Positions 1-8,299 of a DNA stretch of 64,000 nucleotides are shown piece after piece. The position numbers and the translations under genes are program-made. The stretch comes from Butyrivibrio sp. Su6. GTDB taxonomy: Bacteria > Bacillota > Clostridia > Lachnospirales > Lachnospiraceae. The first letter of the stretch is position 1. The number at the start of each line of letters is the position of its first letter. Where the stretch lies: contig NZ_FNUR01000001.1 in the NCBI RefSeq assembly GCF_900108105.1, forward strand, positions 186,001-250,000. Direction: 5' to 3'. A model generated the notes under the pieces. That model was not told the origin of the DNA, did no database searches, and saw nothing but the letters and a program-made list of their open reading frames with translations.

Positions 1-1
1 T

Positions 2-394
2 CCGATAACAGCTTACTTTATAGCGGCATCGCCTGTAATGATGGTAGTACCGGGCATAATTCCATTTATCATGCTTGGAAATGTGGTACTTGTAGTAGCT
101 ATGAATTATCTCTTAAAGGGAGATCTAAATGATTTAAAACTTGATGGAAGATTTAGCCTTATGTTTATTCTAAAGGCAGTTTTATGTGCACTTTTAAAGG
201 CAGCTTTTATGGGCGTAACAATTTCCTTATGGCTATTACCTACATTTATTCCTGAGCAGTCACCACTTCGCCAGAAAATGCCTGTGTTCCAGTACACATT
301 TTCAGCAGTGCAGTTTATCACAGCATGTATTGGCTTTATTTATTTCGCTATTATTCTCGTAGCAATCAAGAGTTATGCAAAAAGAAATAGTTAA
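2..394 (+). CDS. C-terminal part of a polytopic membrane protein, unknown function (5' end outside window)
   Basis: The reading frame is open from the first bases of the window, so this is the 3' part of a longer gene. The visible roughly 130 residues are almost entirely hydrophobic: about three to four membrane helices joined by short loops, with one polar loop (GDLNDLKLDGRFS) and a basic C-terminus (KSYAKRNS). The compact, Gly/Met-rich helices recall small transporter membrane subunits such as ECF S-components, but I see no diagnostic motif and do not name it. Its last 20 bases overlap the start of the downstream 5-formyltetrahydrofolate cyclo-ligase gene in another frame, which suggests translational coupling and one transcript ending at the terminator near 950-982. 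Confidence 0.6.
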   Translation, partial: PITAYFIAASPVMMVVPGIIPFIMLGNVVLVVAMNYLLKGDLNDLKLDGRFSLMFILKAVLCALLKAAFMGVTISLWLLPTFIPEQSPLRQKMPVFQYTFSAVQFITACIGFIYFAIILVAIKSYAKRNS

Positions 395-947
395 GGAAAA
401 AGACAGGATACGAAAAGAGGTCCTGGATAAAAGAAATCAGATCTCACCAAAGAATCTTTTGGAAAAAAGCAGCTTAATTTCTGAAAAGCTTTTTGCGCTT
501 GAAGACTATAATGCTTCAGAGAATCTTTTGATCTATGCTTCTATGAAAAGCGAAGTCATAACAGATGGCATAATTGACAGAGCTTTGAAGGATGGTAAAA
601 AGGTCTTTTGCCCAAAGTGCATGAACAGGCAGGAAGGAATTATGGAGTTCATCCAAATAAAAAGCATATTGGATTTAAAGGAAGGCTACATGGGAATCAG
701 AGAGCCGCAGATTCTTGACGATTCAGTTATATTTGATGGACCAATAGAAAAAACTCTTGTAGTAGTTCCGGGGGTTGCTTTTGATAAAAGAGGCAATAGG
801 ATAGGGTATAAGGGTGGATATTATGACAGATTTCTTTTTAGGTTTCCTGGTATCAGATCTGCAGCGCTTGCATTTACTGAGCAGCTTGTTGACGATGTTC
901 CTTACGATGTGCATGATATTCCGATTGATAAGTTGTTATATTCATAA
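375..947 (+). CDS. 5-formyltetrahydrofolate cyclo-ligase
   Basis: This 190-residue cytosolic enzyme converts 5-formyl-THF to 5,10-methenyl-THF with ATP, returning a storage or inhibitory folate to one-carbon metabolism. Family signs are the basic N-terminus with KDRIRKEVLDKRNQ (phosphate-binding region), the YASMKSEV segment, and the C-terminal signature VPGVAFDKRGNRIGYKGGYYDRFL at about residues 130-155, which carries the Gly/Tyr-rich ATP and Mg site. Length is normal for the family (about 180-200). The ATG lies inside the end of the upstream membrane protein gene, a 20-base overlap. A strong hairpin terminator directly follows the stop codon. The call is secure; no symbol is given because naming differs among species. 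Confidence 0.93.
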   Translation: MQKEIVKEKDRIRKEVLDKRNQISPKNLLEKSSLISEKLFALEDYNASENLLIYASMKSEVITDGIIDRALKDGKKVFCPKCMNRQEGIMEFIQIKSILDLKEGYMGIREPQILDDSVIFDGPIEKTLVVVPGVAFDKRGNRIGYKGGYYDRFLFRFPGIRSAALAFTEQLVDDVPYDVHDIPIDKLLYS

Positions 948-948
948 A

Positions 949-984
949 AAAAGCCTTTCACCTTTGGAGGTGGAAGGCTTTTTT
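949..984 (+). terminator. Rho-independent terminator after the cyclo-ligase gene
   Basis: The arms AGCCTTTCACC and GGTGGAAGGCT form an 11-bp stem with a short TTTGGA-like loop, followed by a run of T. It begins two bases after the stop codon. Because the 5' arm is preceded by A residues it can act on both strands, and the minus-strand gene group ends just beyond it at 999. Confidence 0.85.
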
Positions 985-998
985 CTATCTCTTTTTTA

Positions 999-1166
999 TT
1001 ATAAATGCTGATCTCTGTCAATTTTGTCGTAGTGTTTTTGAAGCCATGGATAAATGGCGGCAGTTAGTTTCATATCAAGATTAAAGATATAAACTCCAAA
1101 TGTTACAACAAAGAGAATTAAAACAATGATAACAATTACTTTTAATATATGCAAAAATACGTACAT
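999..1166 (-). CDS. 55-residue single-span membrane microprotein, unknown
   Basis: A short frame reading MYVFLHILKVIVIIVLILF at its start and ending in KIDRDQHL. Residues 5-30 form one strongly hydrophobic helix; the remaining 25 residues are polar and charged (YPWLQKHYDKIDRD), so a single-pass protein with a small exposed tail is likely. A good ribosome binding site (AAAAGGAGA, 7 bases before ATG) overlaps the stop codon of the upstream dehydratase-like gene, and only 14 bases separate the two genes, so it looks like the last gene of that minus-strand operon. It is shorter than usual gene-calling cut-offs. No family is recognised. The SD, the membrane helix and the tight spacing support it as real. 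Confidence 0.6.
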   Translation of the reverse strand: MYVFLHILKVIVIIVLILFVVTFGVYIFNLDMKLTAAIYPWLQKHYDKIDRDQHL

Positions 1167-1180
1167 TAGTGTTTCTCCTT

Positions 1181-2746
1181 TTACCAGCTCTTTTCATCAG
1201 GAAGGACTTCAAGTGATGGATCAATAGGCTCTTCCTGCATAACAGTTCTCATAAATGAGTTGATCTGATCTCTGACACCCTGGCGGGATATAATCCTTGG
1301 ATCAAAAAGATCATGGGATACCCATACAAGAGGAATGCCTTTTTCTCTGGCTTTTTCTTCAAATAGACCGTGCATTCCATCAAGGGCTTTACAACTCATG
1401 TGCTCCCAGAGTATTACCATATCTGCATTGAACATTTCAACAAATTCCCAAAGCTCATCTAAAAGAACCTTATATCCGCCATGAGTTCTGTTTCGCATTA
1501 TCATGTTCTCTGTAAGCCAGGCCATATCATAATAGGCCTGTTCTCTGTTTTCCGGAGTATCTACCTCAGCAATTTCTTTTGTAGAAACCATAGAAAGCAT
1601 ATCTGTGAGAGGAACAATTCCCCAGCAGTTTAAAAGCCATACAAGAAAGTCCATGTAATAATGAGACTGAACACCCCATACAATGGCGCGGTGACGATAT
1701 TCTTTTGCAGCCATCTTCTTTTTGGCATATGCGGCTCTTGCAAGCTTTGTTATTGTCTTATCAGCTTTTTCAAAAGCGGGAACTCTGCCGCAGATAGCCA
1801 TGTAGTTGGTTTCAGTGTAGAGTGCAAGGTTTGATCCAAATACCTGAGGATATGGCGTTCTGTTCATTTCAAGCCATTCCTGTCTGCACTTTGTGGCATA
1901 GTTGACTCTTTTTGCACATTCAAAATATGCTTCCCAGTTCCACTTGTGACCGGTGTGCTTTTCTACGAATGCTATTGCGTTACGGATTTCCTGAGCGGCA
2001 TATTCCTGTACATCATCCTCTCTGTGACGAAGTGGAGCAGCAAGCTGGAATACAGGAATGTTGTCTTCGTGCTCAAGCCTCTGGGAAATGACACCATTTC
2101 CTAAAAGTGAACCATCACATGTAGTGTTACATTGAATTGCACAGGCACCAAGAATAGGAGCGTCATCATCTATTGAAACGCCGGCCTCGGCTTCAGGCAT
2201 AGGGCATACATCGCCTGCAAGACCATATTCCTGGGCTACGTCAATGTAGTGGCAAGCCGCATACTGATTCAGAAGAACTGAAACATAGGTAGAAGGTGTT
2301 TCTCTGCTTAATACCTTAAGATCGGGAAAACCCATCATTACGGCGGTCATTTCATTTTCGTCAACCAGAACAACTTTGTCTGAAAATTTCTTGTCGTTGC
2401 CAATTCTTCTGTCACCTCTAAAAAGTGAGTCCAAAAGATTAGCTACGTCTTTTATTACAAGGTCCTGCTCTGTATGACAGATTCTCAGGTATTCTCCACG
2501 AAGTCCTTGAGTATGCCTGTCAACCATCATTGGAACAGCCAGATAGTTTGACATCCACCTGTAGCGGAACATTGCTTTTACATTTCTTGGTTTTGCAACG
2601 AACTTACCGAGAGTCAACATGATACCAAGCCATTTGGAATAGTCATACATTGTATCAACCAGGCCGCGCCATTCACGTCTTTTTCTGACAAGAGAGCCTT
2701 CTTTATAAAAATCGCCGAGTCTGTCGGCACCAATTTCTTTAGCCAT
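1181..2746 (-). CDS. 2-hydroxyacyl-CoA dehydratase family protein, long subunit
   Basis: This 521-residue protein belongs to the HgdB/FldB/HadB-like family, in which two homologous subunits hold [4Fe-4S] clusters and dehydrate 2-hydroxyacyl-CoA through a ketyl radical after one-electron activation. The C-terminal part is clearest: ILWEHMSCKALDGMHGLFEE followed by GIPLVWVSHDLFDPR, matching the family pattern of a Cys in a HWGC-like turn, then a strand and an Asp-rich loop. A Cys-rich segment (AIQCNTTCDGS) lies near residues 204-214. At 521 residues it is about 100 longer than ordinary subunits (380-430). It overlaps the preceding subunit gene by 8 bases. The ATG has GAGG 7 bases upstream. No activator ATPase (HgdC type) is in the window, so substrate and even dehydratase activity are inference. 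Confidence 0.75.
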   Translation of the reverse strand: MAKEIGADRLGDFYKEGSLVRKRREWRGLVDTMYDYSKWLGIMLTLGKFVAKPRNVKAMFRYRWMSNYLAVPMMVDRHTQGLRGEYLRICHTEQDLVIKDVANLLDSLFRGDRRIGNDKKFSDKVVLVDENEMTAVMMGFPDLKVLSRETPSTYVSVLLNQYAACHYIDVAQEYGLAGDVCPMPEAEAGVSIDDDAPILGACAIQCNTTCDGSLLGNGVISQRLEHEDNIPVFQLAAPLRHREDDVQEYAAQEIRNAIAFVEKHTGHKWNWEAYFECAKRVNYATKCRQEWLEMNRTPYPQVFGSNLALYTETNYMAICGRVPAFEKADKTITKLARAAYAKKKMAAKEYRHRAIVWGVQSHYYMDFLVWLLNCWGIVPLTDMLSMVSTKEIAEVDTPENREQAYYDMAWLTENMIMRNRTHGGYKVLLDELWEFVEMFNADMVILWEHMSCKALDGMHGLFEEKAREKGIPLVWVSHDLFDPRIISRQGVRDQINSFMRTVMQEEPIDPSLEVLPDEKSW

Positions 2747-3941
2747 TTTCGTTACCTCGCTGTATTTTTTTGATCTCTATGCTTTCAACAAAAGCCTGGA
2801 CTCTGGTCTGCATCTGACCGGAGATTCCGATAGAATAAGGTCTGTCTACAGCAAGTACCGGATATCCATATTTGTTTCGAAGGATTGTAGAGCCCATCAT
2901 TTTTTCGTAAGCCCATGGATCACAGAATTTCATCTGCTCATAAATGATTCCGTCAGCTTTGTAGTCTTTTGCAAGTTGATCTACGTATTCGCGTCTATGG
3001 TCCATTTTCTGTGTGTTCATGAAGCGAGGGCATTCGCCTCTGTTCATATATGCGCGGCAGATCTGAGTAAGAGCATCTTCCTCATCATTCAGGATAATAG
3101 GATTTCTTCCTGGAAGAGAGCCGTAGCAGTAGCGGTCAGCGCAGACATAGGCACCTGAGTTTTCTATGAGTTTTATAAAATCTGTGTCATCCATTTCTGA
3201 ACCTACCACGAGAACTCTGGCTCTATAATTTTTCTTTTCATCAGGTTCACGTGTTTGCAGATCTTTAAGGGTCTCTTCTAATTTTTCTATCAAAAGATAT
3301 TTTGGAGCTACATAAGTTGCAAGAGTAATAACGCTAAATTCATAGCCTGTGATCCTTGGGTTATCTTCTTTTCGGAATTCCCCTATAGCACGTATAAGTT
3401 CGCAAACACGATTGTGCTCAGCTACTGCTTTTCTTATAGCTGCATCGCTTACGTCGATTCCATAGCGTTCTGACAGCGGCTTTAGTATATGATTTTTACA
3501 CTGCAATACATATAGATTCAGGCCATTGTCATCGGCTTTCATGGGTACTTCCATGTACTCAAAAAAGAAGTTCTTTTTATCTTTGCCAAGAGCCTTAAGG
3601 ACTTCCATGTTCTCTATGCATCTGTTTATCATAGAGCAGCCATCAGGCGTGATGATACAGTCTGCAAAGTTAAAACCGCCTTCGATAGCTCTTTCTAAAA
3701 GAGCACGAGAGTATTCACATAAAAAGCTTGTCATGTAATAAGTGGAAATATCAAGAGAACCTGTCCTTGGTGCACGGAGTCTTGCAGAAAAGCATCCGGG
3801 CAGATTAAGGAGCGGTTCAGGAGTGTTTTCGCAGGTGTACGCAACGTATACCTTTCCCCCAGCCTGCGCTTTTTGAACCAGCTCATTGTTTGCCTCAAGG
3901 AGCAGGTTCTCAAAGAATATTAGATTTTTTAAGTCTTTCAC
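2739..3941 (-). CDS. 2-hydroxyacyl-CoA dehydratase family protein, short subunit
   Basis: A 400-residue partner of the longer subunit, same superfamily. Visible marks are an N-terminal domain with scattered cysteines (YTCENTPEP, SFLCEYSRALLERAIEGG, DCIITPDGC), and a C-terminal domain ending in the characteristic EQMKFCDPWAYEKMM, then GYPVLAVDRPY and a helix that closes the protein (MQTRVQAFVESIE). These cysteines are the expected cluster ligands. It starts with GTG, preceded by AGGGGA at good spacing, and is first in a three-gene minus-strand operon with the long subunit (8-base overlap) and the 55-residue membrane protein. Possible roles are dehydration in amino-acid fermentation or benzoyl-CoA-reductase-like chemistry; nothing here fixes the substrate. 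Confidence 0.78.
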   Translation of the reverse strand: MKDLKNLIFFENLLLEANNELVQKAQAGGKVYVAYTCENTPEPLLNLPGCFSARLRAPRTGSLDISTYYMTSFLCEYSRALLERAIEGGFNFADCIITPDGCSMINRCIENMEVLKALGKDKKNFFFEYMEVPMKADDNGLNLYVLQCKNHILKPLSERYGIDVSDAAIRKAVAEHNRVCELIRAIGEFRKEDNPRITGYEFSVITLATYVAPKYLLIEKLEETLKDLQTREPDEKKNYRARVLVVGSEMDDTDFIKLIENSGAYVCADRYCYGSLPGRNPIILNDEEDALTQICRAYMNRGECPRFMNTQKMDHRREYVDQLAKDYKADGIIYEQMKFCDPWAYEKMMGSTILRNKYGYPVLAVDRPYSIGISGQMQTRVQAFVESIEIKKIQRGNENG

Positions 3942-3985
3942 TAAGTTCCCCTACCTTTATAAAGATTTAATGAATTTATATATTT

Positions 3986-4014
3986 AGTCTAATGTAATAC
4001 TTAATTAGTGTCAA
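3986..4014 (-). promoter_or_regulatory. Candidate sigma-A promoter of the dehydratase-like operon
   Basis: On the minus strand a perfect TTGACA (4014-4009) is followed after 17 bases by TAGACT (3991-3986), four of six matches to the -10 consensus. It lies 45 bases before the GTG start of the short subunit. The same 194-base gap also serves the divergent GGDEF gene. Confidence 0.45.
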
Positions 4015-4047
4015 TTTATTGTGCATTTTTATTGTGCTGGTATGAAA

Positions 4048-4062
4048 AATTTGCTAAAAATT
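4048..4062. promoter_or_regulatory. CodY-box-like sequence (13 of 15)
   Basis: AATTTGCTAAAAATT differs at two positions from the known CodY consensus AATTTTCWGAAAATT. It sits between the divergent dehydratase-like operon and the GGDEF gene, about 34 bases upstream of the proposed minus-strand -35. CodY is encoded in this window. The local sequence is very AT-rich, so chance resemblance is quite possible. Confidence 0.3.
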
Positions 4063-4135
4063 TATAAAACAAGCACAATATATCGTAATATTGATATAAT
4101 AATTCATATAATATGGTTTATCATGGAGAATTTAT

Positions 4136-5575
4136 ATGGATATACGAAAAGATGATCAGGATTTAGGTAAAAGTAAGAGACCTTTAAAGCGCAGCATTTT
4201 TTTGTTTGTTCTTTCTTTTATAACATTGCTTTGCCTTGTACTGAGTATACTTACTTACAGGTCGTTCAATTATTCGCTGTATCAATCTTACAATAAGCGA
4301 ATGATTGATGTCTTAGAGTATGTCTACAGCCATATAGATATTGAAGATCTCTCAGAGTGCGTGGAAACAGGAATTGAATCTGAAAAATATACTGAACTTG
4401 TTTCTTTTATGGATTCAATTATGGAGGATTTTGATATTCATTACCTTTATATAATAAAGCCATATATTAATGGTGATGATTATGTGATGATGAATGTTAT
4501 ATCTGCTGATACAGCGGAGGGAAGAGAAACAGATCCTGATGGATATTATCTTGGATATATACTTGAAGATGTCTATGAACGCGAGGAACTTGTGCGTTAT
4601 CAAATGTATCTGGATAAAGATAACATTTCCTACTTTAAAAATTTTAGCACTTGGGGCTATGACTACACTGCTATGATGCCTCTTATAAATAGTAAAGGCG
4701 AACATTTTGCAGCTCTTTGCGTAGATATTGAGGTCGACGATGTAGAGCGTGCAATTCAGACTTACACAGTAGCCAATGTTATTCTTATTGCCTTTTTGGG
4801 AGCAATGTTCTTTATTCTGTTTCTTTTATGGATGAATCGCAATATTACAGAACCAATAAGAAAACTTGAAAGAAGTGTTGTTTCTTTTGCTCAGAGAAGT
4901 CACTATCAGCATGATCCTTCGCTCCTTCATTATGAAGATCCCGGGATTCACACAAAGAATGAAGTTGAATCTCTTTCTAATGCTGTAAATCAAATGTCTC
5001 AGGATATGCAGGTGTATGTGAAAAACATCATCGATGCAGAAGGTAAAGTTCAGGACATGAAAAATCAGGTGAGCCATATGGATATTCTGGCTTATCAGGA
5101 TGCTCTTACACACGTAAAAAATAAGGCATGGTATGACAAAACAGAGATTCGTGTAAATGATGATATTTCAAAGGGGGCAGCCAGATTTGGAATTATTATG
5201 ATAGACCTCAACAATCTGAAAAAGATCAATGACAATTATGGCCATGAGCATGGTAATGACTATATTTTCGGAGCCTGTCATGAGGTATGCGTAATTTACG
5301 ATCATTCTCCGGTATTTAGAATTGGCGGAGATGAATTTGTAGTTCTTTTGGAAAACAGGGATTTTGAGAACAGAGAAACTCTATTACAAGAGCTAAAGAA
5401 TGCTTTCAAATTGTTTATGGAAGACGATAGCAGGGAGCCTTGGGAAAAATATTCGGCAGCAATTGGAATGGCTGTATTTGACAAGGATAAGGATTCTTCT
5501 ATGAACGATGTATTTAAAAGAGCTGATAAGCTTATGTATGAAGACAAAATGAAATCAAAAGCTGCAAGAAACTAG
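4136..5575 (+). CDS. Membrane-bound diguanylate cyclase (extracytoplasmic sensor, HAMP-like region, GGDEF)
   Basis: A 479-residue c-di-GMP synthase. Order: basic cytoplasmic start, membrane helix at about 20-43, extracytoplasmic sensor of about 165 residues (Cache-like by size and position), second helix at about 208-232, a HAMP-like stretch (NRNITEPIRKLERSV), a short coiled segment, then GGDEF from about 315. The substrate motif RIGGDEF is intact at residues 395-401 and the metal/nucleotide region reads MIDLNNLKKINDNYGHEHG. The usual RxxD inhibitory I-site before GGDEF is absent (Tyr and Ser occupy those places), so feedback inhibition may be lacking. It converges on an HD-GYP gene with a shared terminator, a plausible synthesis/degradation pair. 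Confidence 0.9.
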   Translation: MDIRKDDQDLGKSKRPLKRSIFLFVLSFITLLCLVLSILTYRSFNYSLYQSYNKRMIDVLEYVYSHIDIEDLSECVETGIESEKYTELVSFMDSIMEDFDIHYLYIIKPYINGDDYVMMNVISADTAEGRETDPDGYYLGYILEDVYEREELVRYQMYLDKDNISYFKNFSTWGYDYTAMMPLINSKGEHFAALCVDIEVDDVERAIQTYTVANVILIAFLGAMFFILFLLWMNRNITEPIRKLERSVVSFAQRSHYQHDPSLLHYEDPGIHTKNEVESLSNAVNQMSQDMQVYVKNIIDAEGKVQDMKNQVSHMDILAYQDALTHVKNKAWYDKTEIRVNDDISKGAARFGIIMIDLNNLKKINDNYGHEHGNDYIFGACHEVCVIYDHSPVFRIGGDEFVVLLENRDFENRETLLQELKNAFKLFMEDDSREPWEKYSAAIGMAVFDKDKDSSMNDVFKRADKLMYEDKMKSKAARN

Positions 5576-5585
5576 TTTGAAAACT

Positions 5586-5625
5586 AAAAAGGCGATTGAA
5601 GATCAGGTATCTTCATCGCCTTTTT
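5586..5625. terminator. Bidirectional terminator between GGDEF and HD-GYP genes
   Basis: AAAAAGGCGATTGAAGAT pairs with ATCTTCATCGCCTTTTT around a small loop, with A-run and T-run on opposite sides, so it can stop transcription from both directions. Its right part overlaps the last codons of the minus-strand HD-GYP gene. Confidence 0.85.
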
Positions 5626-6631
5626 CACGCATTTCATAATTTTTATCTTCATCGATCATCTGAAGCATAATGTCTGCAAAATATGGATCAAACTGGGTTC
5701 CTTTTCCTTTTTCTATTTCAGCACGAACTTTTTCCTGGGGCATTCCACGTCTGTAGCTTCTGTTACTCGACATGGCGTCGTAGGAGTCTGCCACAGCGAT
5801 GATCCTGGCTTCTTCCGGTATTTTATCACCGGCAAGGCCCTCAGGATAACCTTTTCCATCATATCTCTCATGATGCCATCTTGCGCCAATCGTAAGCTCA
5901 GGCATTTCCTTTATGTTTCTTAAAATAGTTGAGCCTTTTTCCGGATGAGATTTGATAATAGAGTATTCGATATCATCAAGTTTACCTTCTTTGTTGATGA
6001 TTGCATCCGGTACGCCAATCTTTCCAACATCATGCAAAAGACCTGTGATATATATCCTTTGCTGCATGTCTTCGTCGTAACCGGCTCTTTTGGCGATTTC
6101 TTTTGAATATTCTGCAACTCTTACAGAATGGCCGTTTGTATAGGTGTCTTTTGCATCAATAGCTGCGGCAAGACTTTCAACGATTCCCAAAAAGAGCTGT
6201 TCATTTTCTCTTGTTTTCTTTTTTACTTCTTTTGTCAGTTCATTTTGAAGTCTTATAAGTTCAATACAATGACTTACGCGAAGGGTAAGGATCTCAGGGA
6301 CAAATGGCTTTTTTATAAAGTCCATTGCACCAAGCTCAAGAGCTTTTGTCTCTATGTATCTGTTGTCTTCGGCAGTTAAAAAGATAACAGGGATCTCTCT
6401 TTTTCCAAGTTCTTTTTCCTTTTGGCGAAGAGCAGAGAGGGTCTCAAGACCATCCATTTCAGGCATGATAACATCAAGAAGGATAAGGTCTGCTGTTTGC
6501 GCCTCAATAAAATCCAGAAGAACCCTTCCGGATGTCATAGGGATTGCTTTCATATCAGCGCTTATTAAAATATTACGTATTGCGGCTATAATTGCCGGAT
6601 CGTCATCCACAACAACAATCTTGTAAGCCAT
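5603..6631 (-). CDS. Response regulator with HD-GYP c-di-GMP phosphodiesterase output
   Basis: A 342-residue protein with a receiver domain at 1-125 (acidic pocket VDDD, phospho-acceptor Asp53 in LLDVIMPEMDG, Lys in IKKPF), a short coiled linker, and an HD-GYP domain. The HD pair is His200-Asp201 in LLHDVGKIGVPD, and HHERYDGKGYPEGL carries the GYP signature, so hydrolysis of c-di-GMP is expected. I place the start at the internal ATG giving MAYKIVVVDDD because CAGGGAG lies 7 bases before it; an in-frame ATG ten codons earlier has no comparable site. No cognate histidine kinase is adjacent. The gene converges on the diguanylate cyclase gene. Confidence 0.9.
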   Translation of the reverse strand: MAYKIVVVDDDPAIIAAIRNILISADMKAIPMTSGRVLLDFIEAQTADLILLDVIMPEMDGLETLSALRQKEKELGKREIPVIFLTAEDNRYIETKALELGAMDFIKKPFVPEILTLRVSHCIELIRLQNELTKEVKKKTRENEQLFLGIVESLAAAIDAKDTYTNGHSVRVAEYSKEIAKRAGYDEDMQQRIYITGLLHDVGKIGVPDAIINKEGKLDDIEYSIIKSHPEKGSTILRNIKEMPELTIGARWHHERYDGKGYPEGLAGDKIPEEARIIAVADSYDAMSSNRSYRRGMPQEKVRAEIEKGKGTQFDPYFADIMLQMIDEDKNYEMREKGDEDT

Positions 6632-6873
6632 CGTATGCTCCCTGATAAATGCATTTGCCACGCCTTCTTTTTAATGATAACATCTTGCCATTATTACGAG
6701 TATAAACAGTTTGTAAAAAATAATAAAAAAATAGCTTTTGGGTATTTCGATTTTTACAAAAAGAATTTTGAATATTTCATTTTTTTAGAGATTATTTTTT
6801 CTTATACTGAATACTGTAATCAATATATGAGTTTCCCCAAGGGAAGCCATTTAGAGAAGGGAAGGGAATTATT

Positions 6874-8229
6874 ATGAAAAAGAAGATTTTAAGTTCTCTG
6901 CTTTGCGCTACAGTTGCGGCTACAACAATTATTGGCTGTGGGCAGAGCGCACAAACAACTACAGAGACTCAGAGCGAAGCACCAAGTGAGGCTGCTACAG
7001 CTGAAGCTACTGCTGAGGCAGAAAATACTCAGGCTAAGGAGCCAGGGGAGAAGGTTACACTTTCAATTTACACACAGTATGCAGATGACGATACAAAAGT
7101 TCCATATGATTATGCAGTAGAGCAGCTTAAAGAAGCTTATCCTAATGTTGAGCTTAATCTTATTGTTCAGGCTCAGGATGATGGACAGACACTTAAAACT
7201 CTTGCAGCTACAGGACAGTTACCTGATATCTACCAGGCAAGTACTGATATTATCAATACTTTCCGCGAGTCAAATCAGATCATGGTACTAAATGATGTTG
7301 CAAAGTCAACAGGCTTCCTTGATAAGCTTTATGAAGCCAATAAGGATCTTGCATATGCAGAAGATGGAAATATCTACGCATTCCCATTTTCTGGACAGGA
7401 ATATGTGCTCTGGTATTACAACAAGGCTCTCTTTGAAGAAAATGGCCTTGAAGTTCCAAAGACATATGATGAATTAAAGAATTGTATTGAAGTATTTAAG
7501 TCAAAGGGAATTACTCCTCTTGCACTTTTTGGACAGGAAGGCTGGAATACAGCAGCTGCCTATGACGTTGTAGCTACAAGATACACAGAGGGCGGTATTA
7601 AGGCACTTGATGAGGGAACAGCAAGCATCACTGATGAAGCTTACCTTACAGCAGCAAAGACATTGGAAGAGCTTGTTGCAGCAGGTCTTTTCCAGGATTC
7701 AGCAACAACAACAAATTATGATCAGGCATCTGAGATGTTCCTTTCAGGAAATGCTGCAATGTTCATAAATGGACAGTGGTATATTGAGGATGCAACAGCA
7801 GCTCTTGGTGAGAATGTTGACTGGATGTTCTATCCTGCAGCAGATGAAGCTTCTTATGAAGCTGGTAAGAGCGTATTCTCAGGCGGTGGAAGTGCATCTG
7901 GATTTGCAGTTAACCCTGATTCAGAGAATGCTGAGCTCGCAGCAGAAGTAGCAGAGTTTATCACAGAGAAGTACTGCGAAGCAAAGGTTATGTACAGACA
8001 TAATCCACTTGTTGCTCTTGATACAGGCAAAGAACCAGATTCTGAGTATCCTGCAATGATGAAGAAGCTTTCAGATACACTTCCTTCAATCACAGCAACA
8101 ACAAAGTTCACATGGGGACTTACAAATTCAACATTTAACGATGGTATACAGTCTGAGTCACAGGGACTTGTTTCAGGTCAGTTTACAGCAGATGAGTTCA
8201 TTGCAGATATGAAAGACGTGATGGAATAA
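6874..8229 (+). CDS. Sugar ABC transporter substrate-binding lipoprotein (family 1)
   Basis: The 451-residue extracellular receptor of a carbohydrate importer. It begins with a basic signal peptide and lipobox TTIIGC, so Cys22 should be lipidated. A low-complexity Thr/Glu/Ala linker (about 25-60) leads to the binding domain, which shows typical family features: LKTLAATGQLPDIYQAS, then YAFPFSGQEYVLWYYNKALF and WYNK-like contacts, and a Gly-rich GGGSASGFAVNP hinge region. It heads an operon with two permease genes, a sensor kinase and a regulator; the nucleotide-binding ATPase is not in the window, as is common for the CUT1 class where a shared MsmK-type ATPase is used. The exact sugar cannot be read from the sequence; oligosaccharide is the likeliest. 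Confidence 0.9.
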   Translation: MKKKILSSLLCATVAATTIIGCGQSAQTTTETQSEAPSEAATAEATAEAENTQAKEPGEKVTLSIYTQYADDDTKVPYDYAVEQLKEAYPNVELNLIVQAQDDGQTLKTLAATGQLPDIYQASTDIINTFRESNQIMVLNDVAKSTGFLDKLYEANKDLAYAEDGNIYAFPFSGQEYVLWYYNKALFEENGLEVPKTYDELKNCIEVFKSKGITPLALFGQEGWNTAAAYDVVATRYTEGGIKALDEGTASITDEAYLTAAKTLEELVAAGLFQDSATTTNYDQASEMFLSGNAAMFINGQWYIEDATAALGENVDWMFYPAADEASYEAGKSVFSGGGSASGFAVNPDSENAELAAEVAEFITEKYCEAKVMYRHNPLVALDTGKEPDSEYPAMMKKLSDTLPSITATTKFTWGLTNSTFNDGIQSESQGLVSGQFTADEFIADMKDVME

Positions 8230-8250
8230 TTATTATCAAAACTTGATAAA

Positions 8251-8280
8251 CCAGGCGGCTTGCAACGGCCGCCTGATTTT
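8251..8280 (+). terminator. Intercistronic hairpin after the binding-protein gene
   Basis: AGGCGGC (8253-8259) pairs with GCCGCCT (8268-8274), followed by GATTTTAT. It stands between the binding-protein and first permease genes and may act as a partial terminator or 3' stabiliser, giving more binding protein than permease. Confidence 0.6.
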
Positions 8281-8299
8281 ATGATAAGGGAGAACCACC

